Origin: Saprospiraceae bacterium
GTDB taxonomy: Bacteria; Bacteroidota; Bacteroidia; Chitinophagales; Saprospiraceae
Assembly (NCBI GenBank): GCA_015490715.1
Contig: WFXH01000065.1
Coordinates: 1 to 37,330 of the forward strand
Direction: 5' to 3'
DNA: 37,330 nucleotides
A program made the translations under genes and the position numbers. The notes beneath the pieces were generated by a model. The model had not been told where the DNA came from and made no database searches. It saw only the letters and a list, made by a program, of their open reading frames with translations. Each line of letters opens with the position of its first letter. Positions within the stretch are counted from its first letter, which is position 1. Below, piece after piece: positions 16,692 to 26,473 of the stretch.

Positions 16692-16696
16692 GGCCT

Positions 16697-18283
16697 CTAC
16701 TTAAAGTACTTTTCGATGACTTCCTCAGCTATTTTCTTGAGTTTTTCCTTATCCTCATCGTCGAAGCGGTTTTGGCCGATGTGCTCGAACACCTCGGGAT
16801 GCCGCTTTTCGATTTCATTCAGATAGAGCTCCTCAAATTCTTTCACCTTATCGACCGGCACTTCGAGTACTAAGCCTTCGGTAGCGGCAAACAAGCTGGC
16901 CACTTGATGGGTGACAGGCATTGGACTGTACTGGTCTTGCTTGAGCAATTCGACGATGCGCTTGCCCTTTTCGAGGATGCGCAATGTCACTGCATCGAGG
17001 TCGGAGCCGAATTTGGCAAAGGCCTCCAACTCGCGATATTGTGCCTGGTCGAGCTTGAGCGTACCGGCCACCTTTTTCATCGGCTTGATCTGAGCCGCAC
17101 CGCCCACACGAGATACCGAAATACCCACATCGATCGCCGGACGTACACCCGCATTGAATAGGTTGGAGTCGAGGAAGATCTGTCCGTCGGTGATGGAGAT
17201 GACATTGGTCGGTATGTAGGCGGATACGTCGCCTGCTTGCGTCTCAATGATGGGCAAGGCCGTCAGCGATCCCCCTCCCTTTACCATGTTGGCCTCCACC
17301 AGCGATCGCGGCAGATTGTTCATCTGTCGTGCGACGCTGTCGTCTTCGATGATCTTTGCGGCGCGTTCCAACAGGCGCGAGTGCAAGTAAAAGACATCGC
17401 CGGGATACGCCTCGCGTCCAGGAGGCCTGCGCAAGAGCAGCGATACCTCGCGGTAAGCAGCCGCTTGTTTCGACAGATCGTCGTACACCACCAGGGCAGG
17501 CCTTCCCGTATCGCGGAAATACTCCCCAATAGCCGCACCGGCAAAAGGCGCATAGACGATGAGTGGAGCGGGATCCGCTGCCGTAGCAGACACGATGACC
17601 GTGTAATCCATGGCGCCGTACTCCTCTAAAGTCTTGGCAATTTGCGCCACCGTCGAGGCCTTTTGTCCCGCCGCCACATAGATGCAATACACCGGCTCAC
17701 CGCGCTCGTAAAACTCCCGCTGGTTGATGATGGTATCGATCGCTATAGCCGTCTTTCCCGTTTGACGGTCGCCGATGATGAGCTCGCGCTGCCCCCTACC
17801 GATCGGAATCATCGAATCGATGGCCTTGATACCCGTCTGCAGGGGCTCGTTGACCGGCTGCCGATAGATCACGCCGGGAGCAATCCGCTCCAAAGGCATT
17901 TCATACACCTCTCCCTCTATGGGCCCCTTGCCATCAATGGGTTGACCGAGCGGATTGACCACTCGCCCAAGCATGCCCTCACCTACATGTATGGAGGCAA
18001 TGCGCTTTAAGCGCTTGACCTTCGTCCCCTCTACAATGCCTTCCCAAGGCCCCATCAACACGACACCTACGGTGTTTTCTTCCAAATTCAATACCAGGCC
18101 CTGGGTACCCGTCTCAAATTCGACGAGCTCGCCAGCCTGCACCTGACGCAATCCGTACACAAGGGCAATACCGTCACCCACCTGTAAGACGGTACCAACC
18201 TCCTGTAACTCTATCTCATCGACAACACCTTCGAGCTGCTGCTTGAGCACCTCCGTGATTTCCTCAGGTTTGATGCGTATCAT
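16697..18283 (-). CDS. atpA: ATP synthase F1 subunit alpha
   Basis: 528 residues. This is the non-catalytic nucleotide-binding subunit of the F1 hexamer. The Walker A GDRQTGKT lies at 171-178. The N-terminal beta-barrel ([16 protein letters not shown]), [10 protein letters not shown], and the [10 protein letters not shown] segment are all conserved. The length is within the usual range (about 500-530). It is tightly packed between atpH (14 bp) and atpG (5 bp). Confidence 0.98.
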   Translation of the reverse strand: MIRIKPEEITEVLKQQLEGVVDEIELQEVGTVLQVGDGIALVYGLRQVQAGELVEFETGTQGLVLNLEENTVGVVLMGPWEGIVEGTKVKRLKRIASIHVGEGMLGRVVNPLGQPIDGKGPIEGEVYEMPLERIAPGVIYRQPVNEPLQTGIKAIDSMIPIGRGQRELIIGDRQTGKTAIAIDTIINQREFYERGEPVYCIYVAAGQKASTVAQIAKTLEEYGAMDYTVIVSATAADPAPLIVYAPFAGAAIGEYFRDTGRPALVVYDDLSKQAAAYREVSLLLRRPPGREAYPGDVFYLHSRLLERAAKIIEDDSVARQMNNLPRSLVEANMVKGGGSLTALPIIETQAGDVSAYIPTNVISITDGQIFLDSNLFNAGVRPAIDVGISVSRVGGAAQIKPMKKVAGTLKLDQAQYRELEAFAKFGSDLDAVTLRILEKGKRIVELLKQDQYSPMPVTHQVASLFAATEGLVLEVPVDKVKEFEELYLNEIEKRHPEVFEHIGQNRFDDEDKEKLKKIAEEVIEKYFK

Positions 18284-18297
18284 ACCTTAATCCTTTT

Positions 18298-18828
18298 TTA
18301 TAATTTCTGACGCATGCGCTCCAGCGTCCCCAAAACACTTGCGTCGTACAACTTATCCGACACCTGCAATACAAATCCCCCTATGATGGAAGGGTCTACG
18401 ACGGCATCCATCTCCAGCTCTCCCTCAGGAAAGATGCCCTTGAGGGCTTGCTGTAATTTTTCGCGCATCGGCGCATCCAACTCCACCGCTGTGACAATGC
18501 GTGCCGGCACGATGTTATGATAAGCCCGATAGCTCTCTTCAAAAGCCACACATATCTCCCCCAGTAGAGCCTCGCGCTTCTTATCCATGACAAACTCCAC
18601 AAAGCGCATCGTCAGTGGATGGAGCGCTTCTCCAAATACCTCTTTGAAAAGCGCTTTTTTGCGCGCCGTGGGGATGAGGGGGGTATGCATCAGGTCTTTT
18701 AACTCATCTTGTCTAAGCATTTTGGCCAGCTGCTGTATGTCGCGACGCACTTCCTCTACTGCTCCCTGTGCATCGGCGAGCTTGTAAAGCGCTTGGGCAT
18801 ATCGCCTGGCAATTACTCCTGCGGTCAT
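18298..18828 (-). CDS. atpH: ATP synthase F1 subunit delta
   Basis: 176 residues. It links F1 to the peripheral stalk. The conserved N-terminal IARRYAQALYKLA helix and the C-terminal DPSIIGGFVLQVSDKLYDASVLGTLERM block identify the OSCP/delta family. The middle is charged and helical (FVEFVMDKKREALLGEI). It starts 6 bp after atpF. Confidence 0.96.
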   Translation of the reverse strand: MTAGVIARRYAQALYKLADAQGAVEEVRRDIQQLAKMLRQDELKDLMHTPLIPTARKKALFKEVFGEALHPLTMRFVEFVMDKKREALLGEICVAFEESYRAYHNIVPARIVTAVELDAPMREKLQQALKGIFPEGELEMDAVVDPSIIGGFVLQVSDKLYDASVLGTLERMRQKL

Positions 18829-18834
18829 AGCACA

Positions 18835-19362
18835 CTAATTGAAGTTGCTGGCATTGGACTCAAGGCGCTTTAACCGCTCCTCAATGAGCTGCTTGTGCGC
18901 CTCTTCGCTCTTGAGCTCTTTGTGAAGGATTTTTTCCACCAGATCAATGATGATCGTGCCAACCTGCTGGCGCACCTCTTTGAGCACCTCCTCTTTTTGC
19001 TTCTCAATCTGGCGATGCGCCTCTTCCAGTATCTTCGATGCCTCTTCTTTGGCCTTTTCACGGGCCTGTTGTATGAGCTTCTCGCCGCTCTCCTTGGCTT
19101 CTTTCAACAATGCCGCTCTCTCCTTGCGCGCTTCGTCGAGTAGACGCTCATTTTCAGCCTTGAGCTGCTCCATCTCCTTGCGCGCCTTCTTGGCCTCATC
19201 TAAGGCCTCTTGAATCATAGTGGCCCGCTTCTTCAATGCATTCGCTATCGGACGAAAGGCAAATTTGGCCATCAACGTCCAAAAAACGATAAAGGTCAAT
19301 ACCGTCCAAAAGAAAAGCCCAAAGTCCGGCTTGATCGGATCAAAACTATACAGTACAATCAT
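18835..19362 (-). CDS. atpF: ATP synthase F0 subunit b
   Basis: 175 residues from ATG at 19362. An upstream in-frame start at 19458 would add 32 untypical residues and run through the intergenic hairpins, so it was rejected. A short lead (MIVLYSFDPIKPDFGLFFWT) enters one TM helix (LTFIVFWTLMAKFAFRPI), then a long charged coiled coil rich in E, K, A and R forms the peripheral stalk. The shape and the DFGLFFWT start match Bacteroidota b subunits. The gap of 108 bp to atpE contains two hairpins. Confidence 0.95.
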   Translation of the reverse strand: MIVLYSFDPIKPDFGLFFWTVLTFIVFWTLMAKFAFRPIANALKKRATMIQEALDEAKKARKEMEQLKAENERLLDEARKERAALLKEAKESGEKLIQQAREKAKEEASKILEEAHRQIEKQKEEVLKEVRQQVGTIIIDLVEKILHKELKSEEAHKQLIEERLKRLESNASNFN

Positions 19363-19404
19363 CGCGCATCCGATTTTTTTGCTGTATGAAATCGTAAAAG
19401 GTGC

Positions 19405-19465
19405 GGGTGGGCAATCCGACCATCCGTCTTCCTGCCCACCCTGTCTCTGTCGCGGCACATGCGAC
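19405..19465 (-). promoter_or_regulatory. Two hairpins in the atpE-atpF intergenic region
   Basis: In the minus-strand transcript, GTCGC/GCGAC (19449-19453 with 19461-19465) forms a short stem just after atpE. GGGTGGGCA/TGCCCACCC (19405-19413 with 19433-19441) forms a perfect 9-bp stem with a 19-base loop. A weak CCTTTT follows. The position, directly after the gene for the highest-copy subunit, suits a partial terminator or an mRNA-stabilising block raising atpE over downstream genes (inference). Confidence 0.5.
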
Positions 19466-19470
19466 TTGCA

Positions 19471-19677
<207 letters not shown>

Positions 19678-19694
19678 TCAACGATTTTATACCC

Positions 19695-20972
19695 TTAATG
19701 ATGTGCTTCTTCAACAGCCGATCCCAGATACGATGCCGATAAAATCGTAAACACAAACGCCTGAATCAACGCCACTAAAAGCTCTAATGCCATCATAAAC
19801 ATGCTAAACAACATCGACGGCACCGCCGAGGCCAGGGATGCAATCGTGTTTTCGCCCGCCTTGCCAAACACAAAGATCAACCCTACAAAGATGACCAATA
19901 CCAGGTGCCCCGACAAAATGTTGGCAAAAAGTCGGAACATCAGGGTCGTCGGCTTGATAAAGAGCGACAAAAACTCCACCGGCGTCAATATCACCTTGAC
20001 CCACGACGGCACACCCGGCATCCAAAACACGTGCTGCCAGTAATGGCGATTGCCCGAAAGATTGACGATAAAAAACGTAAACAGCGCCAGCGCCATGGTC
20101 ACTGTCAAATTGCCCGTGATGTTGAGACTGCCAAAAAACGGGATCTGCCCAAAGAGATTCAAGCCCAATATAAAGAAAAACACGCTCTGCAAAAAGGGAT
20201 TGTACTTCTCCCACTTCGGCCCTAAAAACGGCTTGACGACGTCTTTTTCAATAAATTCGTAGATCGGCTCTAAGAGCATGTTGATCCCTCGAGGGGCCAT
20301 ACCCTCCTCGCTCTCGTAACTGCGCGCCATCCGCCGAAAGAGCCAAAACAACAGCGCAGCTACTACAAACATGCCCACGACATTCTTGCTGATTGAAAAG
20401 TCGTAAAATCCCGTGATCCCTCCACCCAAAAGACCCGCATCAAAAGTACTCTTGGGCACTAAGGGATACAGCCTACCTCTGTAGCGCACGAAGAGCTGCT
20501 CCTTATCCGAACCTTCCACGGTATCCGCCTTGACAACAAAGCCCTCGATCTCTACCTTGCCATCGGGAAAATCCTCCCCCACCACCCGATACACTGTACC
20601 ACCGTACATCACATAGTGCCGATAGGCATAGTGACCATTGAAATGATGGGAGACATCGGGTCCGAAGACGCTGCTCATGCACACCGTCCATCCGTCTTCG
20701 GAAGTGTACAAGAAACAGGGCAGCGGTATACCTATGGGCCCGATGACGTAGTGATTTTGATTGGCGATGTGGTGTACGGCAATCGCCGCCAGGTCAAAAT
20801 CGCCGTGATGTTCCTCCTGGCCGTGCCCCCCTTCTTCGGCATGCATTGCCTCCGGAAGGACATCGTGTAGAGCCCCTTCGTGCTGCCCATAGGCGACCAT
20901 TGTCCCCAGCACAAGCAACAGGCTCCAGCCCCCTTTTAACCAGCCCAATATCACCGCACTTTGTCTTTTCAT
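19695..20972 (-). CDS. atpB: ATP synthase F0 subunit a with long N-terminal extension
   Basis: 425 residues, much longer than the about 270 of enterobacterial subunit a. The C-terminal 250 residues carry the family helices; the essential arginine is Arg347 in FRLFANILSGH. The N-terminus has a signal-like segment (GGWSLLLVLGTMVAYGQ) and a His/Glu-rich linker (AEEGGHGQEEHHGDFD), followed by a periplasmic domain of about 140 residues (with FGPDVSHHFNGHYAYRHYVMYGG). Such extensions are known in Bacteroidota; their role is not established. It is the first gene of atpB-E-F-H-A-G, with a -7 box at 21019. No atpI is upstream. Confidence 0.96.
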   Translation of the reverse strand: MKRQSAVILGWLKGGWSLLLVLGTMVAYGQHEGALHDVLPEAMHAEEGGHGQEEHHGDFDLAAIAVHHIANQNHYVIGPIGIPLPCFLYTSEDGWTVCMSSVFGPDVSHHFNGHYAYRHYVMYGGTVYRVVGEDFPDGKVEIEGFVVKADTVEGSDKEQLFVRYRGRLYPLVPKSTFDAGLLGGGITGFYDFSISKNVVGMFVVAALLFWLFRRMARSYESEEGMAPRGINMLLEPIYEFIEKDVVKPFLGPKWEKYNPFLQSVFFFILGLNLFGQIPFFGSLNITGNLTVTMALALFTFFIVNLSGNRHYWQHVFWMPGVPSWVKVILTPVEFLSLFIKPTTLMFRLFANILSGHLVLVIFVGLIFVFGKAGENTIASLASAVPSMLFSMFMMALELLVALIQAFVFTILSASYLGSAVEEAHH

Positions 20973-21018
20973 GCTCGCTGCTAAAACACTCGTTCAGACC
21001 TGTCTTCAAAAATTAGCG

Positions 21019-21026
21019 CAAAGGTA
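21019..21026 (-). promoter_or_regulatory. Bacteroidota -7 box for the atp operon (TACCTTTG)
   Basis: An exact TAnnTTTG match on the minus strand, 46 bases before the atpB ATG. A TTG lies about 23 bases upstream as a weak -33. Confidence 0.6.
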
Positions 21027-21090
21027 AGGCATTCCTGCCGAACACCACGCAAGGACATCTTTGATTTTTTTACCCATTACGGCATAAAAA

Positions 21091-21113
21091 AAGGGCCTCG
21101 GTACGAGGCCCTT
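21091..21113 (-). terminator. Intrinsic terminator after the OmpA-like gene
   Basis: AAGGGCCTCG (21091-21100), loop GTA, CGAGGCCCTT (21104-21113): a perfect 10-bp stem. On the minus strand it is followed by a T-run (the plus-strand A7 at 21086-21092). It is also T-flanked on the plus strand, so it could act in both directions. It insulates the atp operon from the OmpA-like gene. Confidence 0.88.
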
Positions 21114-21158
21114 TTTATCCATGGGATTGTGGTCTTTCTCCTTTGCGCTATAGCGCAA

Positions 21159-21902
21159 TTATTTGATGCTCTTGATGACTTTCAACAGTTTTTCCTCATC
21201 GACATCGAGGGCAAACTCGACCCTTCTACTGCTCTTGGCATCGTTCGTAGCTTGGGTATCGCCCTTGCCGGCGGCAGTGAGTCGCTCAGGCTCGACGCCG
21301 TTTTTCACTAGCTCGCGCACTACGGTTGTGGCACGGGCTACACTCAAGTCCCAATTGTCCTTGTACAGGTACTTCGTCTTGCGGATGGGATCCTTGTCGG
21401 TGTGTCCCAGGACGATGATCTTCAGCTCGGGATGCTTCTTGAAGATCTCTGCCAGCGACTTGACTGTCTTCTTGCCCTTCGAAGTCAAATCCGCCCTACC
21501 CTTGCGGAACAGCAAATCTTCGCCGACATTGAGGACGACATTCCCGTTTTTGCCGACAAAGTACAAGTCGGAAGCTCCAACTCCCGGAAAGGCCTGCACA
21601 ATCTCCTCTTTGATCTGCTTCATCTGCTTTTCCTTCATGGCTTGCATCTCCTGGGCAGCCTGCGCATCCTTGCGCGCCAACTCCGCTTCCGTCTTGCTCT
21701 TACTCAAGGCCGTCTTCAATTCGGCCGTCTCCTTTTGGCACGCCGACAACTCCTCCTTGAGCTGCATGACGCGCTTCTTGTGCGATTCCTTGGCAGATTC
21801 GTATTCCGCCTGTAACTTCTTGTATTTCGATGACGAAACACAACCCGTGAGCAATCCGCCAACCAAAATGACCGTTAACATCCTAAGTACGCTTCCTTTC
21901 AT
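21159..21902 (-). CDS. OmpA/Pal-like peptidoglycan-binding lipoprotein with coiled coil
   Basis: 247 residues from ATG at 21902. The longer frame opens with TTG at 21956 and was rejected because the signal peptide begins at 21902. The lipobox is LLTGC (Cys21). Residues about 27-100 are a charged coiled coil (KLQAEYESAKESHKKRVMQ). The C-terminal about 130 residues are an OmpA domain: DLLFRKGRADLTSKG, VLGHTDKDP, NWDLSVARATTVVRELV and the Arg in SRRVEFAL, the residues that hold diaminopimelate in this family. It is anchored in the outer membrane and binds the wall non-covalently. It has its own -7 box (21961) and terminator, so it is likely monocistronic. Confidence 0.92.
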   Translation of the reverse strand: MKGSVLRMLTVILVGGLLTGCVSSSKYKKLQAEYESAKESHKKRVMQLKEELSACQKETAELKTALSKSKTEAELARKDAQAAQEMQAMKEKQMKQIKEEIVQAFPGVGASDLYFVGKNGNVVLNVGEDLLFRKGRADLTSKGKKTVKSLAEIFKKHPELKIIVLGHTDKDPIRKTKYLYKDNWDLSVARATTVVRELVKNGVEPERLTAAGKGDTQATNDAKSSRRVEFALDVDEEKLLKVIKSIK

Positions 21903-21960
21903 AGTACACTTGATTTTAGACAATTTTCTACCCTGACTTTTCTCAACCTCTATCAACGCT

Positions 21961-21968
21961 CAAATTTA
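21961..21968 (-). promoter_or_regulatory. Bacteroidota -7 box for the OmpA-like gene (TAAATTTG)
   Basis: An exact TAnnTTTG match on the minus strand, 58 bases before the ATG at 21902. ATTG about 22 bases upstream could serve as the -33 box. Confidence 0.55.
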
Positions 21969-22037
21969 GGACAATTACCGTGATAGCACACAATAATTGC
22001 CCGATTTTTCTCCATATTTCTCTAAGCGCAAATATCG

Positions 22038-22045
22038 TACCTTTG
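22038..22045 (+). promoter_or_regulatory. Bacteroidota -7 box for the metalloprotease gene (TACCTTTG)
   Basis: An exact TAnnTTTG match on the plus strand, 63 bases before the ATG at 22109. With the box at 21961 on the other strand it defines a divergent promoter region. Confidence 0.6.
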
Positions 22046-22108
22046 TTGGCGACCATTTGACGCTATCTTCTGTGAAATTTTGACAATCTCAACAAAGCCT
22101 TTTTGTGT

Positions 22109-25100
22109 ATGAAATGGTACTGGCTGATTCTCACCTTGATAGTACAATACCCCAGCAGGGGACAAGACGGCCTCCAACGACTCGTCGGCCGAGCCGCCAT
22201 GCACCATACCCCCCACAACTACCGGCTGTTTTCGGCCGTCGAAGAGCGCAGTGTCTCCCCCATTCAGGGGCTGCGGTCCTATAAATTAGTTCAAGTGTCG
22301 CCCATCGTACACACTCAACTATTTCATACACGACCTCCCTACATCCAACTCAAAGTACCTACACCCGATGGACACACCCGTACACTCGCCCTCGTCCGCA
22401 AATCTCCCCTTAGCCCAGACTTCTCTGTGGAAACGAGCGACGGTACTCCCCTCCACACCTCCCGGTCGCTCGGCGTACATTACCGCGGAGTCGTCGTTGG
22501 GATTGCCCACTCCTTTGCCACCATGTCGGTGTACGAAGACGAAGTAGTCGTGCTGTACGCTTCGCCCTTCGATCGCGGCAACATCCATATTGCCCGTCTC
22601 GAAGGCGGCTTTTCGGCACCGTACATTGCCTTCTCCGATGTCGACATCACCAATCCACCCACCTGGTATTGCTCTAACGAAGATCTCTATCACCTCCTCG
22701 AATCCGAGCCACCTCTGCTCTCTCCCTCCACCCCCCAATCTCCTACTCCCTGTCGAGGCGTGCGCGTCCATGCCGTGGCAGACTACAGCTTTTACACCAA
22801 AGAAGGCCGTAGCACCAATGCCGTCACCAAAAAAGTAGAAGGCATCTTCAACGTCGTCAGCGCTCTGTATCAAAACGACGACATCCAGCTTGTGCTCCAC
22901 AAGCTCACCATCTGGAAATCACCCGATCCCTTCGACAACGACGACAACTTCGTCGTGCTGAAAAATTTTACAAAATACATGAATGGCCGTTTACAAGGCG
23001 ATATCGCCCATCTGATGAGCCGTCGGGGTGGCGATTTGGGTGGCATTGCCTGGGTTGACCAGCTCTGCAAGCGCTTCAACGGGAGCCGTGGACCCGCATC
23101 CTACAGCATTATCCAGGGCTCCTACAATCAGCTGCCCATCTACTCGTGGACCATCAACGTCGTAGCGCACGAACTGGGGCACAACCTCGGCTCCCCCCAC
23201 ACCCACCGCTGCGCCTGGAACGGCAATCGCACCCAGATCGACGACTGCGGAAACGTCGTCTTCTACAACAATAACCGCGTGCCCGAAGGGATGGTCTGCT
23301 TCGACCCCGACAATCCCATCTTGCCCTCCAATGGCGGCACCATCATGAGCTACTGCCATCTAATACCCAACATACGCGTCAATTTTTCCCTCGGCTTCGG
23401 CCCTCAACCTTCCGAGTTGATTCGCCAGCGTATCGCCAAAGCAAGCTGCCTGCCTCAAAGCGGCTTCACTGTGCGCATACTCCCCGACACCCAATTTACC
23501 ATCTACTACGGCGACACCATCGTCCTCTATGCGGATCCCGACGACGATCAGTACACCTACCAATGGTACCGCAACGACCAGCCCATCGAAGGCGCCACTC
23601 AACCACAACTCCGCGTCTCCCAACCCGGCAACTATCTCGTCAAAGTAGCCGACGACTGCTACGTGCGAAGCCCCACCGTGCGCGTCGACGCCCGCGAATT
23701 CGTGGCCAGCATCAACTTCCCTCCCATCCAAGGCGATTCCGGCATATTTAATACCGACCAACAAATCACCCTCCCTTCCGACACCCGCGACACCATCTTC
23801 CTGCACATTCCCGATACGCTCTTCGATGTGGACCGCATCCTGCACACCCAGGCCGAACTGCTCGTCCATATACGCTACGGCACCCCCGGCAATATCACCC
23901 TTCTCGATTTCGACATCATCGGCCCCTCAAAAAGCGGCGTCCTAATCAAGGGCTTCAACCCCACAGCCGACGAGCGCCCCACAAAACGCACCTTCCGTAC
24001 CAAAAAGTACTGGGAAAATATCGACCCGCGCGGCACTTGGGCCTTTCCCCTTTACAACAAAAACCAAAAAGTCACGCGCGACATGAAAGTGCGCCTGAGC
24101 CTTGACATCACCTGGCGCGAAAAGAGTATACCTTCCGACTCCAACATCACGACTTGCCGCGAACAAGTCCCCCTTACCCTCGACGCCGGCATAGAAGCCT
24201 CCCAATACCACTGGAGCACGGGACAAACCACGCGCACTATCACCGTCACTCAGCCCGGCATTTATTCAGTCACCGCTACCTACAAACACCTCCGCTCGAT
24301 CGACAGCATCGAAGTCATCTTTCTCCCGAGCACCAATCACGACACCGCATACCTCTGCGAAGGCGATACCCTCTACTATCGCGACACTGCCCTCACCCAA
24401 CCTGGGCTCTACCGATGGTCGGAAATTACACCACAAGGATGTTCCACCACCCACGTGCTCCACATCTTCCGACAACCCGCTCCAACGATCACCCTCGACA
24501 AAACCATATGCTACGGTGAATCCTTCATGGGGCAGAAGCGCTACCACAACGACACCATCCGCGTACGTAAGACTCAACCAGATGGATGCGATAGCCTTAT
24601 CATATACCACCTCAATGTGCTACCTCCCGCCGTCCTTGAGTGGGATGTCGACACGGGATGTGTCTACGCTCCCTCTGCCTTGTACATCCGCAATCCAAGG
24701 CAAGACTACCGATATTACTGGCCAACCATCCAGCGCGAAGACACCGTGTTCTACAGTCGGGGCGACAGTGCCCTCCTCATCGTCTATTACGACCAATGCA
24801 GCGACACCCTCTACATCCCCACGCCGCACTATCCCGATCATTCCCCAAAATGGATCATCCAACACCCACCCTGTTACGACTCGCTGGGCTGGATCGATAT
24901 CGATCCCAACACAGCCTCCTTCCTTACAGAAATCACCTCAAACAGCCGCATGCTCGATATCGACGATGCTCCTTGGTCCCTGCCCGCCGACACCTATTAC
25001 CTCATTGCCAACGATATCAACGGGTGCAGCTATTACGACACCATTGTGTTGATCCAACCCGACTCCATCACCGACAATGCCCACATCACCCACCTCACCG

Positions 25101-25561
25101 CCGACACCCGCGGTGCCATTGCCTTGCAACCCACCGGCGGTACACCTCCCTACCATTTTCAGTGGAGCACTGGAGACACGTCCTCTTCTATCGACCAGCT
25201 CAACAGGGGCAACTACAGCGTCACCATTACCGACAGCCAGGGTTGCCGCGCGGTCTTCGACTACGAGATACAAGACCTCATCGATACCAAACGACCGCCC
25301 ACTCCATGCACATGGCATGCCCATTGGATCCCACTGCGACGTCATATAGCTCTCTCCTTCGACTGTTCCCGAAGCGACGAATACCAAATCCTTCTACTCC
25401 GACCCGATGGCACAGTTGTCCACACCACCAGCTACATACCACCCTCCCCACACTCTCGACTCTTCATAAATATGAAACCTCATCCGCCGTCCGTTTACTA
25501 CCTTGTCGTCTACAACCGACGCGGATGGGTCGGTGTGCAGCAACTGATCATCGTCAATTAA
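22109..25561 (+). CDS. Large secreted metzincin (M12B/reprolysin-like) metalloprotease, probable type IX secretion cargo
   Basis: 1150 residues from ATG at 22109 (a TTG two codons earlier was rejected). Signal peptide: [20 protein letters not shown] propeptide-like region runs to about 215. The protease domain spans about 218-445: zinc motif [11 protein letters not shown] (His354, His358, His364 with Glu355) and Met-turn GGTIMSYC (Met413), diagnostic of metzincins. An Ig-like module follows ([15 protein letters not shown], about 435-510), then a beta-rich P-domain-like region (about 515-650), further Ig/PKD-like modules ([14 protein letters not shown]) with repeated Cys-Gly motifs, and one SprB-like repeat ([15 protein letters not shown]) near 1040. 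The last about 80 residues resemble a type A sorting domain ([13 protein letters not shown] ... [12 protein letters not shown]). It probably digests or modifies proteins at the cell surface. It heads a tight trio with the genes at 25574 and 26474. Confidence 0.9.
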   Translation: MKWYWLILTLIVQYPSRGQDGLQRLVGRAAMHHTPHNYRLFSAVEERSVSPIQGLRSYKLVQVSPIVHTQLFHTRPPYIQLKVPTPDGHTRTLALVRKSPLSPDFSVETSDGTPLHTSRSLGVHYRGVVVGIAHSFATMSVYEDEVVVLYASPFDRGNIHIARLEGGFSAPYIAFSDVDITNPPTWYCSNEDLYHLLESEPPLLSPSTPQSPTPCRGVRVHAVADYSFYTKEGRSTNAVTKKVEGIFNVVSALYQNDDIQLVLHKLTIWKSPDPFDNDDNFVVLKNFTKYMNGRLQGDIAHLMSRRGGDLGGIAWVDQLCKRFNGSRGPASYSIIQGSYNQLPIYSWTINVVAHELGHNLGSPHTHRCAWNGNRTQIDDCGNVVFYNNNRVPEGMVCFDPDNPILPSNGGTIMSYCHLIPNIRVNFSLGFGPQPSELIRQRIAKASCLPQSGFTVRILPDTQFTIYYGDTIVLYADPDDDQYTYQWYRNDQPIEGATQPQLRVSQPGNYLVKVADDCYVRSPTVRVDAREFVASINFPPIQGDSGIFNTDQQITLPSDTRDTIFLHIPDTLFDVDRILHTQAELLVHIRYGTPGNITLLDFDIIGPSKSGVLIKGFNPTADERPTKRTFRTKKYWENIDPRGTWAFPLYNKNQKVTRDMKVRLSLDITWREKSIPSDSNITTCREQVPLTLDAGIEASQYHWSTGQTTRTITVTQPGIYSVTATYKHLRSIDSIEVIFLPSTNHDTAYLCEGDTLYYRDTALTQPGLYRWSEITPQGCSTTHVLHIFRQPAPTITLDKTICYGESFMGQKRYHNDTIRVRKTQPDGCDSLIIYHLNVLPPAVLEWDVDTGCVYAPSALYIRNPRQDYRYYWPTIQREDTVFYSRGDSALLIVYYDQCSDTLYIPTPHYPDHSPKWIIQHPPCYDSLGWIDIDPNTASFLTEITSNSRMLDIDDAPWSLPADTYYLIANDINGCSYYDTIVLIQPDSITDNAHITHLTADTRGAIALQPTGGTPPYHFQWSTGDTSSSIDQLNRGNYSVTITDSQGCRAVFDYEIQDLIDTKRPPTPCTWHAHWIPLRRHIALSFDCSRSDEYQILLLRPDGTVVHTTSYIPPSPHSRLFINMKPHPPSVYYLVVYNRRGWVGVQQLIIVN

Positions 25562-25573
25562 TGCATCTTCGGT

Positions 25574-26452
25574 ATGAAATGGTTGAACACTTTCATTCTC
25601 CTGCTCCTTCCAGCACTTACTTCGCAGGCTCAAAAATGGGCCTTCGGCTTCAAAGCGGGCGCCTCGTATTCCTCTATCGCTGGGCCTACCGAGCCCAACG
25701 AAACCGTACGATTTCAGTACGGCATCCACATAGGACCCGAATTTAAGCTCGTCCTCCATCCTTCCTTCGGACTTTTTTCCGCCCTCGAATACCACCAGGG
25801 AGGAGCCGAATACTCCTACAAAGGACCCGGCTATTTCGTCTTCAGACACCCAGCGCGCGACGCCTTCGTCAATGGTGAAATCCAAAAAAGCTACGTCGTC
25901 GAAAACGCCTATATCGGCATCCCAATCGGAATATACGCCGGCCCATGGAAGTCTCTCCAGATCGGTGTCGCAATAACCACCAATCTCCTCGTATCCTCCA
26001 CCGCGCGCGGCAATATGCGGTTTGCATACATTAGCCCCAACGGCAAACCCAAAAATTTCGAAGTCAAACTCGATTACAACTATTTCCGCGACGAGCCAGG
26101 ACAACCCCCCAAAAGAACAGCGCTCTTTACAAGGCCGCGTACCATCCATACCACCATCCTCCAGGGTATCGAATACAACGTCCCCGAGTTTCTCGGCGCG
26201 TACTACTTCTATCGCGAAAAAAACGGCCGATTGTATAAAACCTTTGATTTCGGCTGGAACATCTGGCTGCGCTACTACCTCAACGACGCCTTTTTCGTCG
26301 GACTCTATTACTACCGAGGCTTTGTCGATATCACCAACAATGCAATGGACCTACGTCACCAACTCGACGACCAACATCCCACCGACCTACCACGCTCCAG
26401 CGATATCGACCGCAATATCATCTATCGCCTCACCGTGGGTTTTTCGTTTTAA
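25574..26452 (+). CDS. Outer-membrane beta-barrel protein (PorT-like family)
   Basis: 292 residues with a Sec signal (MKWLNTFILLLLPALTSQAQ). The mature part begins KWAFGFKAGASYSS and continues as alternating hydrophobic/aromatic strands, ending in LTVGFSF with a terminal Phe, the usual barrel C-terminus. Strand motifs such as GLFSALEYHQGGAEY and IGIPIGIYAGPWKSLQIGV match the Bacteroidota porin/PorT-like barrel family. No periplasmic domain is visible. It starts 12 bp after the metalloprotease gene, so the two are probably co-transcribed. It could serve export or surface retention of the protease, or be unrelated (inference). Confidence 0.8.
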   Translation: MKWLNTFILLLLPALTSQAQKWAFGFKAGASYSSIAGPTEPNETVRFQYGIHIGPEFKLVLHPSFGLFSALEYHQGGAEYSYKGPGYFVFRHPARDAFVNGEIQKSYVVENAYIGIPIGIYAGPWKSLQIGVAITTNLLVSSTARGNMRFAYISPNGKPKNFEVKLDYNYFRDEPGQPPKRTALFTRPRTIHTTILQGIEYNVPEFLGAYYFYREKNGRLYKTFDFGWNIWLRYYLNDAFFVGLYYYRGFVDITNNAMDLRHQLDDQHPTDLPRSSDIDRNIIYRLTVGFSF

Positions 26453-26473
26453 TCGAATAGACCACCGCTTTCG

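Noticed and set aside
24640-25746. A 368-codon plus-strand open frame
   Set aside because: It overlaps the metalloprotease and the barrel gene in another frame; its translation is Arg/His/Pro-rich without domains, typical of a shadow in C-rich DNA.
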